Shown: in pieces, positions 56,464 to 64,000 of the stretch
How the letters are laid out: the number at the start of each line of letters is the position of its first letter
Numbering within the stretch: the stretch's first letter is position 1
NCBI GenBank assembly: GCA_900095095.1
Contig: FMBT01000357.1
Span: 1 to 64,000, forward strand
DNA from: Fragilariopsis cylindrus CCMP1102
Lineage: Eukaryota > Bacillariophyta > Bacillariophyceae > Bacillariales > Bacillariaceae
Length of the DNA stretch: 64,000 nt
Direction of reading: 5' to 3'
Notes under the pieces: generated by a model
Told to the model about the DNA's origin: nothing
What the model saw: the letters and a program-made list of their open reading frames with translations, nothing else
The model's database searches: none
Translations under genes and position numbers: made by a program

Positions 56464-57628
56464 TATTATGGACGTGCGCCGAAATTATTTCTATTGTAGT
56501 AGCGTCGAGGAAAGGTTTCAGTAAGCTTCCAATCATGGAGGTTAGCTAGCTATGTTTAAGATGTTAGCTGGGTGACGTAGTTGTTCTAGAGCTAGCTCCT
56601 AGTAGATTCATTCATTATATATATATGCATTCCTTTCCTTTTTCCTTCGAAATTCAGCCCAAGAAAATCTTAAAGCACGATTGAAAGATCCATGCTGTGA
56701 CGTCATGAAGGGAAAAACGTAGAAAACATATCACCATAATATTAGTATCTAGTATCTAGTACATATTAAATATCATAACAGTAGAAGAATAGAAACCTAA
56801 GACCAGATCTGGTAGAGTAGGTACCAACTAGAACAAAGACATTAGCAACTAGAGACGACATGATGATTGATGGGAGAGATGAGAGTAATAAAAAGCTTCG
56901 TTGATTTGAGGCTTTCTGACATGTCGATTTCGAGAACATTTGTCAACAGATCATGATGAAATTTGGTTTCCAATTAGAAACATGTGGGATCACACTTGAT
57001 AGAAACATGTTCCTATCGAATGGACTGTTAGGATTAGATTTGCATAACGAATGCTTTAAATTTTGTACATCATTAGAAAAACAACAACATCAACAACAAG
57101 AAAAGAATACTGCTGTTACGACTATAATTTTACCTAGACGATACGATGCTCCATTTTTTGTTTTGTTTTCCAGAAGGGTGGCACGAAGTAGGAAGGAGGG
57201 ATGCTAGGGAAAAGTGTCGCATTTATTCCGACATCTAAGATTCTTAAGCTTGCCGAGAACGGCGACGACTGCGACAAAGGAATCCAATAATAACGACTCA
57301 AAACAAAAGACACCTCTTCCGTCGTCTTAGCATCGCACAACAGAGTTGGGAGAGGGGACGGGGAAAGGGCGAGGCGGTTATGAAAATTCATTCTATTCAT
57401 GTTAGATTCAATTCAATTCAAACGCTTAAAATTTAATTTATTTATGATTTTTATTTATTTATGTACTTTTTGTTTTGTTTTATTACTGGCTTTCAATACG
57501 GTATGCTACTAGCTGCGACCCAAAACTTATTTTTTGCTCAAAAAACGCAGCTGCTAAATACACGATTACTAGCAAGGAGATACAATATATGGGCATTTTG
57601 TTTGTTGTTGAGAAGACTAAAAAACACT
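56464..57628. other. Intergenic region without convincing gene
   Basis: A plus-strand frame at 56953-57207 (LETCGITLDRNMFLSNGLLG) is unlike simple sequence but has no recognised relative. A TA run lies near 56617-56628. No other content. Confidence 0.4.
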
Positions 57629-58465
57629 CTATGATAGCAATTCTTCAAATGTGTCCTTCAAGTGCATTCCTTTGCCAGGAATGAATTGACCCTTGCCTTT
57701 TGGACGCCCTTTGAAATTCTCTGAGGCAGGATTAATATTCGCCATTAGACCATTGAATTCTTCGTGCGAATGCATGCCTTTACCTGGAATGAATTGACCT
57801 TTGCCTTTTGGACGCCCTTTGAAATTCTCTGAGGCAGGATTAATATTCGCCATTAGACCATTGAATTCTTCGTGCGAATGCATGCCTTTACCTGGAATGA
57901 ATTGACCTTTGCCTTTTGGACGTCCTTTGAAATTCTCTGAGGCAGGATTGATATTAGCCATAAGACCATCGAATTCTTCGTGTGAATGCATTCCTTTACC
58001 TGGAATGAATTGACCCTTGCTCTGTGGACGTCCTTTGAAATTCGCTGAGGCAGGATTGATATTAGCCATAAGACCATCGAATTCTTCGTGTGAATGCATT
58101 CCCTTACCTGGAATGAATTGACCCTTGCTTTGTGGACGCCCTTTGAAATTCGCTGAGGCAGGATTGATATTAGCCATAAGACCATCGAATTCTTCGTGTG
58201 AATGCATTCCCTTACCTGGAATGAATTGACCCTTGCTTTGTGGACGCCCTTTGAAATTCGCTGAGGCAGGATTGATATTGGCGTTACTTGCTTGTGGAAA
58301 CATCAGGGCGGCACCGAGGGAAGCTCCGATCACTCCCATAGCGTCTCTACGGCTGGAGTTTTTTTCGGCTTGCAACTGAGTGCTGCTGCGGGACGGTGCA
58401 GAGACGGGCGAGAATGCCGCCACCGACGAACACGAAGCAAGGAATACAATAGCTGAAACACGCAT
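57629..58465 (-). CDS. Tat-targeted thylakoid lumen protein of six 36-residue repeats, 278 aa
   Basis: The ATG at 58465 is chosen because it starts a signal peptide (MRVSAIVFLASCSSVAAF) with the ASAFAP-type junction AAFSPVSAP; the frame's earlier ATG adds only unrelated sequence. Residues 38-62 carry a twin-arginine signal (SSRRDAMGVIGASLGAAL) ending in ASNA, a typical thylakoid processing site. Mature protein from about residue 63 is nothing but six 36-residue repeats, NINPASANFKGRP, GQFIPGKGMHSHEEF and FDGLMA. Copies 1-3 share ASA, PQSKG and FDG; copies 4-6 share ASE, PKGKG and FNG; the last ends LKDTFEELLS. There are no Cys. The place is thus inferred as the thylakoid lumen, near photosystems. 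Function unknown. Confidence 0.83.
   Translation of the reverse strand: MRVSAIVFLASCSSVAAFSPVSAPSRSSTQLQAEKNSSRRDAMGVIGASLGAALMFPQASNANINPASANFKGRPQSKGQFIPGKGMHSHEEFDGLMANINPASANFKGRPQSKGQFIPGKGMHSHEEFDGLMANINPASANFKGRPQSKGQFIPGKGMHSHEEFDGLMANINPASENFKGRPKGKGQFIPGKGMHSHEEFNGLMANINPASENFKGRPKGKGQFIPGKGMHSHEEFNGLMANINPASENFKGRPKGKGQFIPGKGMHLKDTFEELLS
57632..58279 (-). repeat. Six tandem 108-bp coding repeats
   Basis: Exactly six in-frame 108-bp units make up the mature part of the lumenal repeat protein. Neighbouring units differ by few bases, and units 1-3 and 4-6 form two subfamilies. This points to recent unit duplication or gene conversion. Confidence 0.9.
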
Positions 58466-59756
58466 GATGTTGGAGTAGATTTGATATTTACGTGCTGTGT
58501 TAAAACGAAGTGGTACAGTATCAGGTACAGTAGATAGTAATGTATGATGTCGTGTAAAACGGTAGTATCTGATGTCCTTCTGACACATCTCTCGATAGAA
58601 GAAGGAAAGAATTCACAATTCACAAAAAATAAAATGAAAATCGTGTATTTATTATTCATACACAACAAAGTACGTATTGAAGTATCTTCGATTAGAAAGG
58701 GGGTAGACTTCAGGGGGTTGAATCTAAATAAGATAGTGTTACGCAGCCATTTGGGGTGGAATAAACGGGGAGGTGATCTGGTGTTGCGACCTTCACTTTC
58801 TTACACACAAAAAGAGATTGATTACTATTATTGCCATTAGCTAGCAATGTTTCAGATAGTACAAGTAATTGATTGAATCAATCACTCTAAATTAACCATG
58901 CTTGGCATTAAATTTATTGCCCCTAGGCTTGTCTTAATATGTTGAAACTACACAAGGTCTTGGGTGTGATGTGGTCTTCTTGTCTCACTCTACTCAGCAG
59001 CACTGCACAGCAATTTGTCGTGTCATCCCGGAGGGATGGTATGGTTTTATTATCTTTTGATCTTTTGAACACAGCTGATTGTTCAATCAATTCAATATAC
59101 ACAGGACACTAAACTTTAAAAAAAAAATGGTATCAAAATAATGTGGGAGAAAAGAGAGATCTAAGACAGAGAAGAAGGGGAAGGCGTGCATGTTCCAACA
59201 GTCCCCTGGATGGAGTGGAGAGCACAGGGAGATGAACAATGCCTTTTCCAACTTTTCCCTAGCTCTGAAAACATAATAGCTATTTGCATTTTTCCATAAG
59301 GCTGCTTACAACTGGTGCATGCCATGAGACTTTTTTGTATAGTCTTGTATATACTAGTATTATAGCTGTTCAGTTTATCACATTTGACGAGCGACCACCA
59401 GACCGCATTAGAATTATTTTCTGTCCGTCAACACACCTCACAAATTCGTCGTTTTGCTTTTTTTGTTGTTAGTTTGTCTGTGTTGGCAAGCCATATTCAA
59501 TTCATTCACATCGAACAATCCAAAGAAATAATTAATTTAATGCCAACGACGACAACAGAAGAAACAACAAGACATAGTATATCTATTCAAATTGCGTGAG
59601 TCGAGTCGTCGTGACAACTAATACTGTAAAATACAAGCCAAAATCGGACCAACAGGGATCACAACAAGCACAACAACGATCAAAGGAGAGTAAAAACTGC
59701 CCAAGCACAAACACGCAGGTATAAATATAACTACAAATACAAATACCAGCATTATT
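58466..59756. other. Divergent intergenic region without recognised gene
   Basis: About 1.3 kb between the lumenal repeat gene and TOM40. No coding signal on either strand. Both promoters should lie here. Confidence 0.5.
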
Positions 59757-60938
59757 ATGGGAGCTAGTGGATCCAAACCTACGACGGGGAGTGGCTTTTC
59801 GTCAGTACCAATTTCTTTTCTACAGACACCGACAACTCGATGCGATGGGGATAATAGAAATAGCCCACCAGCGCCACCGCCTCCTCCTACTTCTTCTTCT
59901 GATGCTTCCGCTGCACCACCGCCGCCACCACCATCTGAAAATAATGATGATTCCATTGCACGTGCTGCAGCTGCTGCTGCTGTGATGATTAATCCTGGTC
60001 CGTATGAAGGTGCGTCGTCTGATTTAAAACGACTAGTCATGCTGGATACACATGATGGCTTTCGATGTGATATTAATAAACAATTAAGTCCCTATTTGGC
60101 GGTGGTACATTCCTTTTGGCTTGGTACGAATATGTTACCCGATGGACGGAAACGGACCTATACCTGGCTGGCGCAGGTGGCCGACGAATCCTCCTTAGTC
60201 TTTGCACGAATCGATCCATCCGCGTTAAGTGTGGATGGACGGATTCATAAATCATTATTGGGTGGTATGGCGGTGGCGAAACTCCAATTAGGACTATCGA
60301 ATGAAGGACAAAATGATCAATGTTTGGTCGATGTGGATTTGAATGGTATGTCCTGGTCTGGTAATGTAAAATATGGTAGTATGGGTGGTGGTCCAGTGTA
60401 TGGTTGTGCCTTCCATCAGGGTATTACTTCACGATTTAGTATGGGTGGTGAAGGTATGTATGTGGCCGCGAATGGTAATATGATGAGTAATTATTTATTA
60501 AAATATGCATTTGGTGGTGGTAGCAATAATAATACCGATACAACGATAGCGGCGGCAGCGGCAGCCGCGGCGGATACTCCTGCAACACCTTTAACTCCTC
60601 CAAATTCGGCGATTTGTGTCCAATACGCACCAAGTGGGCCAAGTCAATTCCCATTAACATTAAATTACAAAAAGATTGTGACACCGAAACGTGTGACGTT
60701 AGGTGCCGAATTATCCTGTGATCCGATGTCATTGGCATCTCATGTGGTACTGGGTGCTGAATTTAAATTTAATCGTTCCAAATTACATGTCACGGTGGAT
60801 GGGAATGCGAAAATGCAAAGTGTCTTTGAAACTACGTTAGGAAAAGAACCAGGCCAGCCCAGACTTAGTCTAAGTGCTGAATTAGACCATATGAAAGATG
60901 AAATGAAATTCGGATACGGACTTGCCATTGACGGTTAA
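59757..60938 (+). CDS. TOM40: TOM40-like mitochondrial protein import channel, 393 aa
   Basis: Single exon. TOM40 is the beta-barrel pore of the outer-membrane TOM complex. A Pro/Ser/Ala-rich N-terminus (about residues 1-80) is followed by NPGPYEGASSDLKRL, the family's NPG segment with the N-terminal helix. Then come amphipathic strands alternating polar and apolar residues (LSPYLAVVHSFWLG, YTWLAQVAD, GNVKYGSMGGGP), and the end LSLSAELDHMKDEMKFGYGLAIDG, which fits the Tom40 C-terminal strand and beta-signal for SAM-complex insertion. An Ala/Thr insert lies in a loop near 255-280. The protein begins MGASGSKP, a form recognised by N-myristoyl transferase. VDAC is the alternative, but the NPG and the C-terminal strand favour TOM40. 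Confidence 0.84.
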   Translation: MGASGSKPTTGSGFSSVPISFLQTPTTRCDGDNRNSPPAPPPPPTSSSDASAAPPPPPPSENNDDSIARAAAAAAVMINPGPYEGASSDLKRLVMLDTHDGFRCDINKQLSPYLAVVHSFWLGTNMLPDGRKRTYTWLAQVADESSLVFARIDPSALSVDGRIHKSLLGGMAVAKLQLGLSNEGQNDQCLVDVDLNGMSWSGNVKYGSMGGGPVYGCAFHQGITSRFSMGGEGMYVAANGNMMSNYLLKYAFGGGSNNNTDTTIAAAAAAAADTPATPLTPPNSAICVQYAPSGPSQFPLTLNYKKIVTPKRVTLGAELSCDPMSLASHVVLGAEFKFNRSKLHVTVDGNAKMQSVFETTLGKEPGQPRLSLSAELDHMKDEMKFGYGLAIDG

Positions 60939-62721
60939 AGAATAATATGAATAAAACAACATTTTATACTAATAGAAATGGAGAAAATGAAGAATATATA
61001 ATAAACCAAAAAATGTAAAAGTTGAATTTTATCAATAACGACTACAGTATAGTATACTGTAGTAAAGCATAGCATAGCAGAAGGGACTAGAGCGTGCAAT
61101 ACAAGATGTTATCTTCATATTTACTTAAAAGGATAGTAACCATCAGATCTAACTGATACTATTCTACTAGTGATCACAATCAAACTAGCGCCCAATGCAG
61201 TCTATTACTGGAGCTATCCAATTCCACTTTGTATACTACATAACATTATATGCAAACAATAGTTCTAGGAAGATGGTGGGACAGTAGACTAACTACCGGG
61301 GCGTTGCTCTACCTGTCTGTATTACTGTTATTCAGTGCGGTTTCTCTTGCATGTTAACAGGAGGAGACAAAGGATGATCCTTTACGACGTATGATCGGAG
61401 CAATTGGAACATTGTATCCTCTTTGCGATGAAATGGGTTCAACAGTAGAATCTCATCATATTTGACATCGTCGCTAGAAGCATATCTTGCTCTCCAGTCA
61501 GGATTTTGTCTCATAAGCATCTCCCATTTGAATGCCCACTGGGAGGTCCATAGAGAAGAGAAGGCAGTTTCCTGGTTTTCCAAAATAAAAAGTCACAACC
61601 CTCTGGTATCAACAGTAGTAGTAGTAGCAGCAGCAGCAGCAGTGGTAGTAGCAAGTGCTGGTGTAAGCGGTTGCTGCAGGAAAATAGAAGCAATTGCATC
61701 ATTCCACAAATTTACTACAAATTGAGCAAAGACAGCAAAGACATGGGAGTTTTCCTAGCAATGCACCGTGCACAAATGAACTGAGTGCATTGCAATTGGA
61801 ATTATTTTGACAGTAGCAACCTAATCGCTGTGACTTTGAGGTTGGCGATGCCGTTATTGGGTGCATCTCTGAAATATCAGAGTCTATCTCGATCAAGTCA
61901 GGACACCGGACTAAATAGTTCTATCCTGGCTCCAGGATACTGTTCTTGTTGAACCAGTAATTTCCTGTATCAATGAAAAGTCATTGAAGAACTGGCGTAG
62001 TCAGCTTCGAAAAACTGATGGGAACCAGATTACTTCTTGAGATTTCGAAGTCACGTAAGTTTGGATAATAGAGTTAATGGTCGATTTTCAAACGACCACA
62101 TCACGTATTTAGTCGCAGACTTTAGTGGGTAGAAATTGCTAGTCAATCGACATAAAGCTACTGAGATTCTGAATATTTGGACCAAGATTCCAAATGACGT
62201 GGGGGCAGGTGCTGCAGCATTTTCCTTGGATACTACTGTATACACCAGGAAGAGTTCAATACATCTCACGCACATTGATAGATAAACCCTTCCAACATGA
62301 ATGACATGATGCCATTCTTGTTGCATCCATCCTCTCTACTGGTCCTGGATCAGACTACAGTATCACGCATAAACAAGTATCTATATTTATTTTTACTTGC
62401 TTCGTAGGTTTTTCTTTTAGACTCCACCCTTTTTTGTTCAGTCAATGTACGACTAAAGATATATGTGAGGTCCCTTATGTGAAAGCACTACTACGCGCGC
62501 ATCCACCGGTCCACCCTTGAAAGCATCGCGCGCCTTCTAACGCAGTTTCAATTTGAATTCCTACAAAAGAATGCAAAAGCAGAATCATTCCCTCTTGCAC
62601 GTGCATGTTACGTTCACTCACAACAATAAAGAATGGATACACATATTGCTTTTACTGGTTACATACTCGAGCAATGAGAATACGGTACTAGAGGATCATA
62701 AAAACAATTCATTCACAAAGA
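60939..62721. other. Long intergenic region with a possible minus-strand gene relic
   Basis: No intact gene. A short frame with coding character lies at 61332-61583 on the minus strand, and a second piece lies near 62160-62333 (see the pseudogene entry). A GTA/GCA triplet run is at about 61615-61650. Confidence 0.45.
61332..62333 (-). pseudogene. Possible degraded gene of unknown family
   Basis: The C-terminal frame (61583-61332) reads SSLWTSQWAFKWEMLMRQ, NPDWRARYASSDDVKYDEIL and LLNPFHRKEDTMFQLLRSY, with a protein-like mix of residues and no simple repeats. About 600 bp upstream the segment MASCHSCWKGLSINVREMY, then a stop, then LPGVYSSIQGKCC and CPHVIWNLGPNIQNL is seen. Between them stops are frequent and no splice path is convincing. 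It could be one broken gene or two unrelated pieces. Confidence 0.3.
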
Positions 62722-64000
62722 ATGCAGGAAATTGAGAAAGATATTACTAGTATCGACGCCGTACAGGTACAGGTTTCTCCTTCCTCTGCAACTGACGATA
62801 CATCATCGATTAACGAAATGTTAAAAGACGATGCAGTTTCATCGTCTTTGCCATCATCGGCATCGTCATTATCATGGAAACCTATTACAGCTTCTATCAT
62901 TGATTCTGATTCTGATTCTAAAGCTAAAGCTAATGATGTTGTAACTCTTCGCGACATACAAAATGCCGTGCCGCAAGAATCCCAAGAGGAAAGTTTTGTT
63001 ATGGATAAAATCGAACAGAACGACCCTTCCATTTTGGATTTTATTCGTGATGGCGAAGAAGAAGAAGAAGACGACGAAGACGATGATAGTAATTTGATGA
63101 CTAGTAGCAGGAGGTCTACTTTCAGCAAAGGTACGTCGTTACCTGATGTTATAGTCGAATCCATGCAAGAAGAAAAACGAAAAAAGCAACAACGTCAGCA
63201 TCGACGTCAGAAAACACAAGATAGTAGTATTTCAAATTCGAGTGGAATAACGAATCCAAGCCGTCTTAATAACAAAACTGTATCCATCAAATCTAAAAGC
63301 TCAAAACCAAAGACGATAGAGGAAGAGTTATTTGATTTGACCAACAGTTTGAGACCACAGCAGTCTATGGTCAATCTTGTTCCTAGTAATATCGACAATG
63401 AAAATAATGATATTTCCAGTGAGAACGTGGATGGCACTACCAATATAGAAGTTGAAGAAGAACTTAGACCTCTAACACAGGCAGAAAAATTTGCTAACAC
63501 CGCGAATCAAATGCTTGAGAACATCGCCGAAACAGATATCGCCGACTTAGAGGAGCAACAACAAGAAGGAGAAGGAGGCGAAGGAGGAAGTTTAAGTCCC
63601 CGTTCCTCGTCGACTCGCAAAAAAAAGATACAGAACAATGATCATTGGCAAAACATGCAGGAGATTAAACGCATAATTTATTCAAATCGAACAAATATAC
63701 TCAGATATGCTCGAGGATTTATGTTGTACATGATCTTACCTGCGACATTTGTTGCATTCTTGTTATTTTACGCCTTTAATAATCCACATTTTGAAACCAG
63801 AAAGGACGTAGTAAGCAACAGAAACGAGGAAGGAGAAGCCGGGATCGATCTCAAGCTTCTCCTTTCTCGACCTTCGTATTCCTGGATAGTTTTGTTTTTT
63901 GGTGTGAGACAAGTTATTACCTTTTCAGTAGCCTTAGCAATTGAATGGTTAGTAATAACGTATTATCAAGAACCCGGAATAAAGTTTAAGATTGTAAGAC
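62722..64000 (+). CDS. N-terminal part of a large multi-pass membrane protein (runs off the window)
   Basis: The frame from the ATG at 62722 is open to the window edge (at least 426 aa). The first 310 residues are acidic and disordered, with a basic patch (EEKRKKQQRQHRRQK) and EELFDLTNSLRPQQSM. A membrane segment follows at about 333-356 (RGFMLYMILPATFVAFLLFY) and another begins with SWIVLFFGVRQVITFSVALA at about 390-420, then WLVITYYQEPGIKFK. The SW-x-LFF-x-RQ pattern recalls, from memory, a large family of diatom membrane proteins of unknown role. No function is assigned, and the missing C-terminus could change the picture. The start is the first ATG after upstream stops. Confidence 0.65.
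   Translation, partial: MQEIEKDITSIDAVQVQVSPSSATDDTSSINEMLKDDAVSSSLPSSASSLSWKPITASIIDSDSDSKAKANDVVTLRDIQNAVPQESQEESFVMDKIEQNDPSILDFIRDGEEEEEDDEDDDSNLMTSSRRSTFSKGTSLPDVIVESMQEEKRKKQQRQHRRQKTQDSSISNSSGITNPSRLNNKTVSIKSKSSKPKTIEEELFDLTNSLRPQQSMVNLVPSNIDNENNDISSENVDGTTNIEVEEELRPLTQAEKFANTANQMLENIAETDIADLEEQQQEGEGGEGGSLSPRSSSTRKKKIQNNDHWQNMQEIKRIIYSNRTNILRYARGFMLYMILPATFVAFLLFYAFNNPHFETRKDVVSNRNEEGEAGIDLKLLLSRPSYSWIVLFFGVRQVITFSVALAIEWLVITYYQEPGIKFKIVR

Noticed and set aside
57632-58279. CRISPR-like array
   Set aside because: The 108-bp units are directly adjacent without spacers and encode an open reading frame in a eukaryotic nuclear gene.

Overview
The window looks like nuclear DNA of a diatom, most likely a raphid pennate. 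It is AT-rich. Genes are short, with none to two small introns of 99-297 bp that have GT..AG ends. Low-complexity Asn, Asp, Gln, Ser and Thr tracts are abundant. Several proteins start with a hydrophobic signal sequence followed at once by an ASAFAP-type motif with Phe, the bipartite import signal of secondary plastids of red-algal origin. Two of these also carry a twin-arginine thylakoid signal. The species assignment is inference.

Layout. 0-0.7 kb: 3' end of a retroelement, probably a LINE. 1.0-4.5 kb: a very long MUS81-type nuclease. 4.9-5.5 kb: a broken copy of an F-box-like gene whose intact relative lies at 46.9-47.8 kb. 5.8-7.0 kb: enoyl-CoA isomerase. 7.8-10.3 kb: an Asp/Asn-rich orphan and a small basic protein with two possible winged-helix segments. 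11.5-12.2 kb: relic of an anion transporter. 12.5-13.7 kb: short-chain reductase. 14.8-16.1 kb: trypsin-like protease. 17.2-18.4 kb: PDZ protein split by a CA-repeat frameshift. 19.1-31.1 kb: diatom-type orphans, a WD40 protein and a plastid peroxiredoxin. 31.6-34.3 kb: second protease.

34.3-39.2 kb is gene-free. It holds a tandem repeat of about 190 bp interrupted by a 1,177-bp inverted-repeat transposon. Then follow an omega-like GST, a truncated gene, a plastid/Tat M16 peptidase, a plastid Rieske protein, the F-box-like gene, a nucleotidyltransferase of the NadD/NMNAT type, a third protease homologue that has lost its catalytic triad, a DUF218 protein, an amidase, a Tat-targeted protein made of six identical-length repeats, TOM40, and the start of a large membrane protein that runs off the window.

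There are no operons. Functional themes are plastid redox and proteolysis (peroxiredoxin, GST, Rieske, M16, reductase, lumenal repeat protein) and a dispersed family of secreted S1 proteases with a cysteine-knot-like tail (three members within 37 kb). The most novel items are the lumenal repeat protein, the pseudoprotease, the ubiquitin-interacting-motif-like repeats in MUS81, and the transposon nested in the tandem repeat.
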